The notes under the pieces are model-generated. The model was not told where the DNA came from and ran no database searches. It saw nothing but the letters and a program-made list of their open reading frames with translations. Positions 50,460 to 59,820 of a stretch of 64,000 nucleotides of DNA are shown here, piece by piece. The stretch comes from DATAGZ01 sp036263455. Lineage in GTDB: Bacteria > Pseudomonadota > Alphaproteobacteria > Dongiales > Dongiaceae. Position 1 is the stretch's first letter; each line of letters starts with the position of its first letter. The position numbers and the translations under genes are program-made. The stretch covers positions 124,001-188,000 of the forward strand of contig DATAGZ010000022.1 of the NCBI GenBank assembly GCA_036263455.1. Direction: 5' to 3'.

Positions 50460-52814
50460 ATGTCCAAACACATGCTTATCGATGCCACCCACCCCGAGGA
50501 GACCCGCGTCGCGGTGGTGGAAGGCAAAAAACTGGAAGAATTCGATGTCGAGATCGCCAGCCGCCGCCCACTAAAAGGCAATATCTATTTGGCGCGGGTG
50601 ATCCGCGTCGAACCGTCCCTGCAGGCGGCTTTTGTCGAATATGGCGGCAACCGTCATGGCTTTCTGGCCTTGGGCGAAATCCACCCGGACTATTACCGTA
50701 TTCCTATCGCGGATCGCGAGGCCTTGAAGCGTGAGACGGCGGAGGTCTTCGAGGATCAGGACGAAGCCCGCGAACGGAACGAAAATGCCGCGGAACCACA
50801 AGCCAGCGCGACCGATCAAAACGCGGCTTCCAATATCCAGGACGACTCTATAGAGGTTCCTGACTTCGCCGAGGAGGCGAGCACATCATTACCTTTGCTT
50901 GCCGAACACGGCGATCAGATTGCCGCGCCATCCGCCGAGCCGAGTTCCGGCGAGGAAGTTGCGGGCGAGCCGCCAGCCGCTCCCCGGGAGCACCGCGATG
51001 CGCCGATGGCTTTCGATCCCGAAGCGGACGAGGAACGCGCGCGCCGGCGACGCATGCGCGCACTCAGGCGCTATAAGATCCAGGAAGTCATTAAGCGCCG
51101 CCAGGTCATGTTGGTCCAGGTCACCAAGGAAGAACGCGGCACCAAGGGCGCGGCTCTGACCACGTATTTGTCGCTGGCCGGACGCTATTGCGTCCTCATG
51201 CCCAATACCGATCGCGGCGGCGGAATCAGCCGGCGCATCACCAGCGTCAACGACCGCAAACGGCTCAAGAGTATCATGGACGAGCTCGAGACTCCGCCAG
51301 GCATGGCGGTTATCCTGCGCACCGCTGGCAGCGAGCGCAGCAAGCTCGAGGTCAAGCGTGATTACGAATATTTGTTGCGCCTGTGGGATGACATCCGCGA
51401 GCAAACCCTGCAATCGACGGCGCCATGCCTGATTCACGAGGAAGCAAACCTCATCAAGAGATCGATCCGCGATCTCTATAGCAAGGATATCGAAGACATC
51501 ATCGTCGCGGGAGACGACGCGCACAGGCTGGCCAAGGATTTCATGAAGACGCTGATTCCGAGCCATGCCAAGCGGGTCAGGCTGTACCGCGACGCTCAGA
51601 TGCCGCTTTTTCAGCGCTACCAGATCGAAAGCCAGATCGCGGCTATCCACACCGCCAATGTCCAATTGAAATCGGGTGGCTATCTGGTCATCAACCAGAC
51701 GGAGGCGTTGGTCGCCATCGATGTCAATTCCGGCCGCGCCACACGCGAGCGCGACATCGAGGAGACGGCGCTGCGCACCAATCTGGAAGCGGCCGACGAG
51801 ATCGCGCGCCAGTTGCGCCTGCGCGACCTAGCCGGACTGATCGTGATCGATTTCATCGACATGGAGGAACAGCGCCACAACAACGCTGTCGAGCGTCGGC
51901 TCAAGGACGCACTGCGCAACGACCGCGCGCGCATCCAGGTGGGGCGTATCTCCAGCTTCGGCCTCTTGGAAATGTCGCGCCAGCGCCTCAATCCGAGCCT
52001 GGCCGAGGCAAGCACCTCGCTTTGTCCGCACTGCAACGGCACCGGCCGCGTTCGCTCGGTCGATTCGACCGCGCTACATGTCTTGCGCGTGATCGAGGAA
52101 GATCTCATCAAGAACCGGGCGCCGGGCATCAATGTCTACGTGCCAACGCAGGTGGCGCTCTATATCCTCAACCAGAAGCGCCCGACCGTCTCGGCTCTCG
52201 AGCAACGGAGCGGCGTGCGCATCTATCTCCTGGCCGACGACACGCTCGTACCGCCCGCCTATCGGGTCGAGGCTCTGCGGGACCTGCCGCCGGGTGAGGC
52301 GGTCATCGCCGTGGCAGCGCGTAGTGAACGCGAAGAAGCCGGAAAAGAAATCGAGGAAGAGCTTTCTGAACCAATTGAAGAGGAGACGGAGGCCGAAGCT
52401 GAACCCATAGCGGCCAGCAGGCGGCCTGGCCGAGCGGATGCAAGCGCCGAGGAAGAAAGCAGCGATGAAGAGAACGCCGACGATAAGCGGAGACGCCGCC
52501 GACGGGGACGTCGTGGTGGACGACGGCGCGGGCGGGGAGGCAGGCGAGACGAGGGCGATATGCCCGTATCGGCCCACCGGGACAATGGTGGCGCCATGCC
52601 GGAGGATTCCGGGACAGAGGGCGGAGAAAGCCCGCAGAACACCGCTGCGGTTTCGATCAATGTCCAGGAAGAATCCTTTGTGCCCGCGATGGCCCCTCAT
52701 ATCTCCTCGCAGGCAACCGAAAACGAAACGGAAGAATCGCCCAGCAATGAGGACGGCAGCGATGAGGATAAGGGCACACGCCGTCGCGGGTGGTGGCGCC
52801 GTCTGGTGGAATAG
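50460..52814 (+). CDS. rne: ribonuclease E (RNase E/G family)
   Basis: A 784-residue endoribonuclease. The S1 RNA-binding domain (from about residue 35, GNIYLARVIRVEPSLQAAFVEYGG) is interrupted by an acidic, alanine-rich insertion of roughly 100 residues (about 90-195), as in alphaproteobacteria. The DNase I-like catalytic region has the metal Asp residues in VAIDVNSGRATRERD and GLIVIDFIDMEEQRHN, and the zinc-link CPHCNGTGRVRS follows. The C-terminal third is disordered, with an Arg-rich RNA-binding patch (RRRRRGRRGGRRRGRGG) and acidic segments for degradosome partners. It starts mRNA decay and processes rRNA. Confidence 0.96.
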   Translation: MSKHMLIDATHPEETRVAVVEGKKLEEFDVEIASRRPLKGNIYLARVIRVEPSLQAAFVEYGGNRHGFLALGEIHPDYYRIPIADREALKRETAEVFEDQDEARERNENAAEPQASATDQNAASNIQDDSIEVPDFAEEASTSLPLLAEHGDQIAAPSAEPSSGEEVAGEPPAAPREHRDAPMAFDPEADEERARRRRMRALRRYKIQEVIKRRQVMLVQVTKEERGTKGAALTTYLSLAGRYCVLMPNTDRGGGISRRITSVNDRKRLKSIMDELETPPGMAVILRTAGSERSKLEVKRDYEYLLRLWDDIREQTLQSTAPCLIHEEANLIKRSIRDLYSKDIEDIIVAGDDAHRLAKDFMKTLIPSHAKRVRLYRDAQMPLFQRYQIESQIAAIHTANVQLKSGGYLVINQTEALVAIDVNSGRATRERDIEETALRTNLEAADEIARQLRLRDLAGLIVIDFIDMEEQRHNNAVERRLKDALRNDRARIQVGRISSFGLLEMSRQRLNPSLAEASTSLCPHCNGTGRVRSVDSTALHVLRVIEEDLIKNRAPGINVYVPTQVALYILNQKRPTVSALEQRSGVRIYLLADDTLVPPAYRVEALRDLPPGEAVIAVAARSEREEAGKEIEEELSEPIEEETEAEAEPIAASRRPGRADASAEEESSDEENADDKRRRRRRGRRGGRRRGRGGRRDEGDMPVSAHRDNGGAMPEDSGTEGGESPQNTAAVSINVQEESFVPAMAPHISSQATENETEESPSNEDGSDEDKGTRRRGWWRRLVE

Positions 52815-52821
52815 CTATTCC
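52808..52821. repeat. 14-bp palindrome joining the stops of rne and the convergent gene
   Basis: GGAATAGCTATTCC is a perfect palindrome in which the TAG stop of rne (52812-52814) and the TAG stop of the opposing gene (52815-52817) abut. No T-run follows on either strand, so it is not a typical terminator. The core AATAGCTATT also occurs upstream of lpd. Confidence 0.5.
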
Positions 52822-53501
52822 GACCGGCCCAGGAGCAGCTCGAGCCTTTGCCCTGCGGCGAAGCGCCGGACTTCTCCTGGAATTTCCGTAGAGGGCGCGA
52901 GCCGCGGGTCGGGTGCTACGGCCCCTACCTTCTCTTCTATGGCGATGGTTCCGGCCCAGCACGCGAGACCATAATCCTCCTCATCGTCAATCGGCGGGCC
53001 GGTTCTGATCTTGGCGCTCGCTTCCTGGATCTCCATGACGATGACCGACGTGGCTTTGAATTCCTTGGCGTTCATCGGCCGGAGCGAAGAGAGGCGACCC
53101 GGGTAGATCCGCTCGACGAAAGCGTCCAGTTCGCGCGTTTTCTCCTCGTCATTTTCCACGAGGCGCGTGCGGCCAAAGGCCATGACCGAACGGTAATTGG
53201 CCGAGTGATGAAAGGCCGAGCGCGCCAGCACAAGACCATCCAAGTGCGTGACCGTCACGCAGACATCGCTTCCCTGCGCGTGCGCACGGATCATGCGGCT
53301 TGCGCTGGAACCGTGCCAATAGAGGCTATCGCCGCGCCGCCAGTAAAAAGTCGGCGTGACGAAATTCTGCCCGGCGATGACAGTGCCGATATGGGCAAGC
53401 ATCGCGCTATCCAGCACGGCATAAACTGTCTCGCGGTCAAAATGGCCGCGCTGATGGGCACGTTTGAGGCGGGACCGCTCGGTTATTGGAAAGTCTGTCA
53501 T
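52815..53501 (-). CDS. pyridoxamine 5'-phosphate oxidase-like flavin-binding protein
   Basis: A 228-residue split-barrel protein of the PNPOx-like/NimA group. RGHFDRETVYAVLDSAMLAHIGTVIAG and TPTFYWRRGDSLYWHGSSASRMIR, VCVTVTHLDGLVLARSAFHHSANYRSVM are typical; they bind FMN or F420-type cofactors. Members are oxidoreductases or flavin carriers of varied role; the substrate is not known. I chose the ATG at 53501 because the family begins near LKRAHQRGHFD. Convergent with rne. Confidence 0.85.
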   Translation of the reverse strand: MTDFPITERSRLKRAHQRGHFDRETVYAVLDSAMLAHIGTVIAGQNFVTPTFYWRRGDSLYWHGSSASRMIRAHAQGSDVCVTVTHLDGLVLARSAFHHSANYRSVMAFGRTRLVENDEEKTRELDAFVERIYPGRLSSLRPMNAKEFKATSVIVMEIQEASAKIRTGPPIDDEEDYGLACWAGTIAIEEKVGAVAPDPRLAPSTEIPGEVRRFAAGQRLELLLGRSE

Positions 53502-53547
53502 ATGCCTCCGTATTGCCGCTATGGCGAAGTTTGGCCATAATACTCCA

Positions 53548-54348
53548 ATGAAGATCCATACCGCATGTAAAGTTGGAATGACGGCAATGCTGGCCTTTCT
53601 CTTTGGCTGCACGTCCCTATCTCGACCCCCGGCGTCTGTTTCCAACGATATTTCTTACACCCAGGCGGATAATGCTGAGGCAAGCGGCGCGGTCGCCGCG
53701 CCCGTCCATTGGAAAGCCGTTCTGCTGGCGGGCGATGACCGGATCCAGAATTTTGATCGCGCCACGGCGAGCCTCAATGATGTGCTGGCGGCGCGTCATG
53801 TCACCGATCGCGTTATGCTCACGAGTGACCCCCGCCTCGCCGCTGCAGCGCATCGCGGCACCGCCACCCGCCAGAATATCGCACGGGCGCTGGCCACGTT
53901 GCGGCCCGGCGCCGGGGATGGCTGCCTGCTTTTCTTGACTTCTCACGGCAGCCGCCAGGGCTTCGTGCTAGCGCGCGACCGGTATGATTTGCAGCCTGGC
54001 GAATTGGCGGCCATCCTGGACAGCCAATGCGCCTCCCTTCCAACGGTCGTGATCGTTTCCGCCTGTTTTTCTGGCGTCTTTGCCGATACGCCCATGGCGG
54101 CGCCGAACCGTATCATCCTGACCGCCGCCCGCGCCGACCGAACGTCCTTCGGCTGCAGCGCCGAAGAAAAATATACGTATTACGATGATTGCCTCCTGCG
54201 CAGTTGGGCAAAGAGCACCAATTGGCAGGGATTGTATTTTAACGTCCGCCGATGCATTGCGGACAAAGAACGCGGCGCCGACTTCACGCCATCGGAGCCC
54301 CAGGGCTTTTTCGGCGCATCCGTGGCCGGCCTGCCCTTGCCACGGTAG
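53548..54348 (+). CDS. peptidase C13 (legumain-like) lipoprotein
   Basis: A 266-residue lipoprotein: signal peptide and lipobox LFGC with Cys21. The rest is a caspase/legumain-fold domain of family C13: catalytic His133 in FLTSHGSRQGF and catalytic Cys173 in VIVSACFSGVFAD, with DNA...RTSFGCSAEEKYTYYDDCL at the C-terminal side. Bacterial C13 proteins are poorly studied; eukaryotic relatives cut after Asn or transfer GPI anchors. It would act at the cell envelope. It lies 15 bases before fumC, divergent from the flavin-binding protein. Confidence 0.85.
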   Translation: MKIHTACKVGMTAMLAFLFGCTSLSRPPASVSNDISYTQADNAEASGAVAAPVHWKAVLLAGDDRIQNFDRATASLNDVLAARHVTDRVMLTSDPRLAAAAHRGTATRQNIARALATLRPGAGDGCLLFLTSHGSRQGFVLARDRYDLQPGELAAILDSQCASLPTVVIVSACFSGVFADTPMAAPNRIILTAARADRTSFGCSAEEKYTYYDDCLLRSWAKSTNWQGLYFNVRRCIADKERGADFTPSEPQGFFGASVAGLPLPR

Positions 54349-54363
54349 ATACACGAGGAAAAT

Positions 54364-55758
54364 ATGAAAAAAACTACCCGTACCGAGACCGATTCCTTCG
54401 GCCCGATTGCCGTGCCTGCCGATAAATTGTGGGGCGCGCAGACACAACGGTCCGTCGAAAACTTCCGCATCGGCGGTCAGCGCATGCCGCGCGAGGTCAT
54501 TCATGCGTACGGCCTGCTCAAGCAATCCGCGGCGGAAGCGAACATCACTCTGGGCGCGCTCGACCGCAAGCTTGGCGCTGCCATCATCCGCGCCGCCGGG
54601 GAAGTGGCCGCGGGCGATTTGGACGAGCATTTTCCTCTGGTGGTGTGGCAGACCGGCTCGGGCACGCAGACCAACATGAACGTGAATGAGGTGATCGCCA
54701 ACCGCGCCAACGAAATTCTCGGCGGCAAGCGCGGCGACAAGAAACCGATCCATCCTAACGACCAGGTGAATTACGGCCAGTCCTCCAACGATTCCTTTCC
54801 GACCGCTATGCATATCGCCGCAGTTCGGCAGATCCACGAATCCGTGATACCGGCGCTGACCCATCTTCACAAGATGCTCGAGCGCAAGACCCGCGAGTTT
54901 TCCAAGATCATCAAGATCGGCCGGACCCACCTGCAGGATGCGACCCCCATCACCCTGGGGCAGGAATTTTCCGCCTATGCAGCGCAGATCGCCAATGGCC
55001 TGGCGCGCGTGCGCGCGGCACTCCCCCGCCTTTATGCCCTGGCCCAAGGCGGAACTGCGGTCGGAACCGGGCTCAATGCCATCAAGGGCTTCGACAAGGC
55101 GTTCGTGCGCCATCTCAAGAAGATCACCGCGCTGCCCTTCACCGTCGCCGCCAACAAGTTCGAGGGCATGGCGGCCCACGACGCAATGGTGGAAATCTCG
55201 GGCGTCTACAACACCCTAGCCTGTTCCCTCATGAAGATCGGCAACGATATCCGCCTGCTCGGCTCGGGTCCGCGCTCGGGCCTGGGCGAATTGGCCTTGC
55301 CCGAGAACGAGCCCGGCTCGTCGATCATGCCCGGCAAGGTGAACCCGACGCAGGCGGAGGCGCTGACCATGGTGGCCGCTCAGGTGATGGGAAACCATGT
55401 CGCCGTCACGGTCGGCGGTTCGAATGGCCATCTCGAGCTCAACGTGTTCAAGCCGGTGATCATTTTCAACGTTCTGATGTCGGGGCGGTTGATCGCAGAT
55501 GCCTGCCGCTCGTTTGCGGATAATTGCATCTCCGGCATAGGAGCCAACCGCCAGCGCATCCAGATGCTGCTTGACCAGTCTCTGATGCTGGTGACCGCGC
55601 TCAATCCTCACATCGGTTACGACAATGCCGCCAAGGTCGCCAAGAAGGCCCATAAGGATGGGACCTCGCTCAAGGAAGCGGCGCTAGCGCTTGGTCTGCT
55701 TACCGAAAAGCAATTCGAGACCTGGGTGCGTCCACAGGACATGATCGGTCCAAAATAG
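54364..55758 (+). CDS. fumC: fumarate hydratase class II
   Basis: A 464-residue iron-free fumarase that hydrates fumarate to malate in the TCA cycle. TETDSFGPIAVPADKLWGAQTQRS opens the protein; QTGSGTQTNMNVNEVIANRA, the catalytic His-containing KIGRTHLQDATPI and signature GSSIMPGKVNPTQ are all present. Normal length and a good start (AGGAAA seven bases... upstream region GAGGAAAAT). Its stop shares one base with the GTG of the next gene. Confidence 0.96.
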   Translation: MKKTTRTETDSFGPIAVPADKLWGAQTQRSVENFRIGGQRMPREVIHAYGLLKQSAAEANITLGALDRKLGAAIIRAAGEVAAGDLDEHFPLVVWQTGSGTQTNMNVNEVIANRANEILGGKRGDKKPIHPNDQVNYGQSSNDSFPTAMHIAAVRQIHESVIPALTHLHKMLERKTREFSKIIKIGRTHLQDATPITLGQEFSAYAAQIANGLARVRAALPRLYALAQGGTAVGTGLNAIKGFDKAFVRHLKKITALPFTVAANKFEGMAAHDAMVEISGVYNTLACSLMKIGNDIRLLGSGPRSGLGELALPENEPGSSIMPGKVNPTQAEALTMVAAQVMGNHVAVTVGGSNGHLELNVFKPVIIFNVLMSGRLIADACRSFADNCISGIGANRQRIQMLLDQSLMLVTALNPHIGYDNAAKVAKKAHKDGTSLKEAALALGLLTEKQFETWVRPQDMIGPK

Positions 55759-55994
55759 TGCGCAAGCGTTCGGTGACCATCGCGGGCCATCGCACGTCCA
55801 TCTCGCTCGAAGAGGAATTTTGGGTCGGACTCGCGCGCATGGCGGCCGAACGCGGCGTGAGTCTCGCCGCCTTGATCGCCGCCATCGATGGCACCCGCCG
55901 GACCGGCAATCTGGCCAGTGCGCTGCGCATTGCCGTGCTCCAGGCATCGAGCGGCGCTGAACCGCCAGATGGCGGTGATGGAAGCCGGGATTAG
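55758..55994 (+). CDS. ribbon-helix-helix domain protein (RHH_4 type)
   Basis: A 78-residue protein with KRSVTIAGHRTSISLEEEFWVGLARMAAERGVSLAALI, the RHH_4 pattern: a short strand and two helices. RHH proteins bind DNA as dimers, but this subfamily is of unknown function. The GTG at 55758 overlaps the fumC TAG by one base, so it is translated by coupling to fumC. The end overlaps the convergent eno end by four bases. Confidence 0.82.
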   Translation: MRKRSVTIAGHRTSISLEEEFWVGLARMAAERGVSLAALIAAIDGTRRTGNLASALRIAVLQASSGAEPPDGGDGSRD

Positions 55995-57274
55995 CTCTGG
56001 CGCCGCACGAAGGGATTGCCGGCATAGAGCGCCTGGCCTCCCAATTCCTCCTCGATGCGGAGAAGCTGATTATATTTGGCAATACGGTCCGAGCGCGACA
56101 GCGAGCCGGTCTTGATCTGCCCGCAATTGGTGGCGACCGCGAGATCGGCGATGGTCGAATCCTCGGTTTCGCCCGAACGATGGGACATGACGGCGCGATA
56201 GCCGGCGCGATGGGCCATCGCGACGGTCTCGAGCGTCTCGGTCAGCGAGCCGATCTGGTTGACCTTGACGAGAATGGCATTGGCTACGCCTCGTTCGATG
56301 CCTTCCCCGAGGCGGTCGACATTGGTGACGAAAAGGTCATCGCCGACGAGTTGGACCCGCCCCCCGAGCTTCTCGGTCACCATCTTCCATCCGTCCCAAT
56401 CATCCTCGGCCATGCCGTCTTCGATGGAGCAAATCGGATAAGCCGAGGCCAGCTCGGCATAGTATTCGGCCAGCGCCGACGAGGATAACGTGCGGCCCTC
56501 GCCTTCGAGCACATAACGGCCTTCCTTGAAAAATTCGCTCGCGGCGCAGTCCAGGGCAAGCACGATATCGCTGCCGAGCCGAAAGCCCGCCTGCCCCACC
56601 GCCTCGGCGATAAAGTCGAGCGCCTGCCGGGCGCTCTTGAGGCCGGGAGCGAAGCCGCCTTCATCGCCAACATTGGTGTTATGGCCGGCTTTCTTGAGCG
56701 CGGCCTTGAGCGCATGGAAGATTTCCGCACCCCAACGCAACCCATCGGAAAATTTCGATGCACCCACAGGCATAATCATGAATTCCTGAAAATCGATGGG
56801 ATTGTCGGCATGCGCCCCGCCATTGACGATATTCATCATTGGCACGGGCAGGATATGCGCTAGCGATCCTCCGATATACCGATAGAGGGGCAAACCCACC
56901 TCCTCGGCACCCGCCTTGGCAAGCGCCAGGGAAACCCCCAGGATCGCATTAGCACCCAGGCGGCTCTTGTTGGGAGTCCCGTCCAGCTCCTGCAGCGCCC
57001 GGTCTGCCGCCATCTGGTCGAGCCCGTCGCGGCCACTAAGAACATCAAGAATTTCGCCATTCACATGCTCCACGGCGCGCAGCACGCCCTTGCCGCCATA
57101 CCGCGCCTTCACCCCATCGCGCAGTTCGATGGCTTCATGCGCCCCGGTCGAAGCGCCAGAGGGCACCGCGGCGCGACCGCTCGCGCCGCTTTCCAAGTGC
57201 ACCTCGACCTCGATGGTCGGATTACCGCGGCTGTCGAGAATCTCCCGCCCGCGAATATCGACGATTGCTGACAT
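55991..57274 (-). CDS. eno: enolase
   Basis: A 427-residue glycolytic enzyme converting 2-phosphoglycerate to phosphoenolpyruvate with two Mg. VDIRGREILDSRGNPTIEVEV opens it; the active-site stretches include SGASTGAHEAIELRDG, KAGHNTNVGDEGGFAP and ILVKVNQIGSLTETLE with the catalytic Lys, and SHRSGETEDSTIAD. In E. coli enolase binds RNase E; whether it does here is unknown. Last gene of secG-pyrG-kdsA-eno, 23 bases after kdsA. Confidence 0.97.
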   Translation of the reverse strand: MSAIVDIRGREILDSRGNPTIEVEVHLESGASGRAAVPSGASTGAHEAIELRDGVKARYGGKGVLRAVEHVNGEILDVLSGRDGLDQMAADRALQELDGTPNKSRLGANAILGVSLALAKAGAEEVGLPLYRYIGGSLAHILPVPMMNIVNGGAHADNPIDFQEFMIMPVGASKFSDGLRWGAEIFHALKAALKKAGHNTNVGDEGGFAPGLKSARQALDFIAEAVGQAGFRLGSDIVLALDCAASEFFKEGRYVLEGEGRTLSSSALAEYYAELASAYPICSIEDGMAEDDWDGWKMVTEKLGGRVQLVGDDLFVTNVDRLGEGIERGVANAILVKVNQIGSLTETLETVAMAHRAGYRAVMSHRSGETEDSTIADLAVATNCGQIKTGSLSRSDRIAKYNQLLRIEEELGGQALYAGNPFVRRQS

Positions 57275-57297
57275 ATGTTCCCCCGATACGATATGAA

Positions 57298-58146
57298 TTA
57301 TGGCGCAATGCTCTCCACCGGGTAGCGCTTGGCGAGTTCATCGAAGCTCTTCAAGACCCGGAGAAGTTTTTCCATATGTTTGAGCGGGACCATATTCGGT
57401 CCATCGGATGGCGCCCGGTCTGGATCCCGGTGGGTTTCCATGAACACGGCGGCAACACCGACCGCCATGGCCGCGCGGGCAAGAACCGGCACGAATTCCC
57501 GCTGCCCTCCGCTCGAGCTTCCCTGCCCGCCGGGCTGCTGCACTGAGTGAGTCGCATCGAAAACGACGGGATAAGAGGTCGCCGCGAGCTCCGGCAAGGC
57601 GCGCATGTCGGAGATGAGCGTATTGTAGCCGAAGCTCACGCCCCGTTCGGTGAGCAGAACCCGATCATTGCCGGCCTGGCTGCATTTAGCGGCGACGTTT
57701 TTCATGTCCCACGGCGCCAGAAATTGACCCTTTTTGATATTTACGGCGCGACCGGTCTTGGCCGCCGCCACGACCAGATCGGTCTGGCGGCATAAGAAAG
57801 CCGGGATTTGCAGAACGTCGGCAACTTCGGCGATGGGCCCGCACTGCGCCTCGGTGTGCACATCGGTCAGCACCGGCACGCCGAACTTCTCTCGTATGTC
57901 GGCAAAGATCGGCAGGCTGTCCCGCAGGCCGAGGCCACGTGCCGCCGCAACGCTGGTGCGGTTCGCCTTGTCGAAGCTTGTCTTATAGATGAGACCGATT
58001 CCCAGCCGGTCGGTGATCTCCTTCAAAGCCCCGCACATCTCGAAGGCATGCGCGCGGGATTCGAGCTGGCAGGGACCGGCGATCAAGGTGAAAGGCAGGT
58101 CATTGCCGACCCGCACGGAACCGATATCGATGTGACGAGGAACCAT
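57298..58146 (-). CDS. kdsA: 3-deoxy-8-phosphooctulonate synthase
   Basis: A 282-residue TIM-barrel enzyme condensing phosphoenolpyruvate with arabinose 5-phosphate to give KDO 8-phosphate for lipopolysaccharide. LIAGPCQLESRAHAFEMCGALK and YKTSFDKANRTSVAAARGLG, with DVHTEAQCG and DATHSVQQPGG, are the family marks; the Cys in the first is a metal ligand of the metal-dependent type. Its presence implies a Gram-negative outer membrane with KDO. Two bases after the pyrG stop. Confidence 0.97.
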   Translation of the reverse strand: MVPRHIDIGSVRVGNDLPFTLIAGPCQLESRAHAFEMCGALKEITDRLGIGLIYKTSFDKANRTSVAAARGLGLRDSLPIFADIREKFGVPVLTDVHTEAQCGPIAEVADVLQIPAFLCRQTDLVVAAAKTGRAVNIKKGQFLAPWDMKNVAAKCSQAGNDRVLLTERGVSFGYNTLISDMRALPELAATSYPVVFDATHSVQQPGGQGSSSGGQREFVPVLARAAMAVGVAAVFMETHRDPDRAPSDGPNMVPLKHMEKLLRVLKSFDELAKRYPVESIAP

Positions 58147-58148
58147 GG

Positions 58149-59774
58149 CTAGACCAATCGAGATTGATGCAGTGCCGCTTCGATGAAAGACACGAAAAGC
58201 GGATGCGGATCGAAGAGCCGGGATTTAAGCTCGGGATGATACTGCACGCCGATGAACCAAGGATGATCGGGATATTCCACGATCTCGGGCAGTATCCCGT
58301 CGGGTGACATGCCGGAGAAGCGCAGCCCGGCCTTCTCCAGCGCGTCGCGGTAATGGATGTTGACCTCGTAGCGGTGGCGGTGGCGTTCGTTGATGAGATC
58401 CCGCCCATAGATGGCGCGGACCTGCGACCCTTTGGCGAGATAGCACGGATAGGCACCAAGCCGCATGGTCCCACCCAAATCGCCCTCGGCATGACGTTTT
58501 TCCGTCTCGTTGCCGCGCACCCATTCCGTCATGAGCCCGACCACCGGCTCCTCGGCCGGCCCGAATTCCGTGGATCCCGCGCTTGTCAGGCCGGCCAGGG
58601 TACGGGCGGCTTCGATCACCGCCATTTGCATGCCAAAGCAGATACCGAAATAGGGAATACCGTGCTCGCGCGCATGGCGCGCGGCGCGGATTTTCCCCTC
58701 TGCCCCACGCTCGCCAAAACCTCCGGGGACCAGAACTGCATGGACGTCTTCCAAATGGCTCGCGACTTCACCCTGCTCGAAAATTTCCGAATCGATCCAT
58801 TTCAGATCGACATTGCAGCGATTGGCGATGCCGCCATGGCGCAACGCTTCGGCCAGCGATTTATAAGCATCCTGGAGAGCCACATACTTGCCGACGATGG
58901 CGATCTTGACGTCGCCCTCGGGATGGCGCACACGTTCGACGATTTCCCTCCAGGCGGAAAGCTCGGGCGGCGGCGCGTTCAGGCCGAAATGCCGGCAGAC
59001 CTCGTCATCAAAACCCTCGGCGTGATAGGCAAGCGGGACGGCGTATATCGTGTCGACATCCAGGGCCTGGATCACCGCGCTCGGGCGGACGTTGCAGAAC
59101 TGGCCGATCTTACGCCGCGATTCGGCGGGTATCGGCCGGTCGCAACGGCAAAGCAGCACATCGGGCTGGATGCCCACCGATTGCAGCTCCTTGACCGAAT
59201 GCTGCGTGGGTTTGGTCTTGAGTTCGCCCGCCGCGGGAATATAGGGGACAAGCGTAAGATGGACGAACATCGACCGTTCCGGACCCAGTTCGTTGCCCAA
59301 CTGCCGAATCGCTTCGAGATAAGGCAGGCTCTCGATATCGCCCACGGTTCCGCCGATCTCACACAGGACGAAATCCTCGCCATCGAGGTCCGCACCGATC
59401 CATTCCTTGATGGCGTCGGTGACGTGAGGAATGACCTGAATGGTCGCCCCTAGATAATCGCCCCGCCGCTCGCGGCCGATCACTTCGGAATAGATTTTTC
59501 CGGTCGTGCAGGAATCCGACCTGCGGCAGGAGATCGAAGTAAAACGCTCGTAATGGCCGAGATCGAGGTCCGTCTCCGCGCCATCGTCCGTCACATAGAC
59601 TTCGCCATGCTGATACGGAGACATCGTCCCGGGATCGACGTTGAGATAAGGATCCAGCTTGCGCAGGCGAACTTTGAAGCCGCGCGCCTGGAGAAGCGCG
59701 CCGAGTGCTGCCGAGGACAAACCCTTACCGAGGGAAGACACGACACCGCCCGTGATAAAGATGAAGCGAGTCAT
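58149..59774 (-). CDS. pyrG: CTP synthase
   Basis: A 541-residue enzyme making CTP from UTP, ATP and glutamine. The N-terminal synthetase domain begins FIFITGGVVSSLGKGLSSAALG with the P-loop; the C-terminal glutamine amidotransferase domain has its Cys in PYFGICFGMQMAVIEAART and the His/Glu pair in GVQYHPELKS. The start is in good agreement with the family. Preceded by secG. Confidence 0.97.
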   Translation of the reverse strand: MTRFIFITGGVVSSLGKGLSSAALGALLQARGFKVRLRKLDPYLNVDPGTMSPYQHGEVYVTDDGAETDLDLGHYERFTSISCRRSDSCTTGKIYSEVIGRERRGDYLGATIQVIPHVTDAIKEWIGADLDGEDFVLCEIGGTVGDIESLPYLEAIRQLGNELGPERSMFVHLTLVPYIPAAGELKTKPTQHSVKELQSVGIQPDVLLCRCDRPIPAESRRKIGQFCNVRPSAVIQALDVDTIYAVPLAYHAEGFDDEVCRHFGLNAPPPELSAWREIVERVRHPEGDVKIAIVGKYVALQDAYKSLAEALRHGGIANRCNVDLKWIDSEIFEQGEVASHLEDVHAVLVPGGFGERGAEGKIRAARHAREHGIPYFGICFGMQMAVIEAARTLAGLTSAGSTEFGPAEEPVVGLMTEWVRGNETEKRHAEGDLGGTMRLGAYPCYLAKGSQVRAIYGRDLINERHRHRYEVNIHYRDALEKAGLRFSGMSPDGILPEIVEYPDHPWFIGVQYHPELKSRLFDPHPLFVSFIEAALHQSRLV

Positions 59775-59820
59775 GGACGAACTTTATGAAGGAAGTCCGT
59801 CCTGGCTGGCAAGGATAAAA

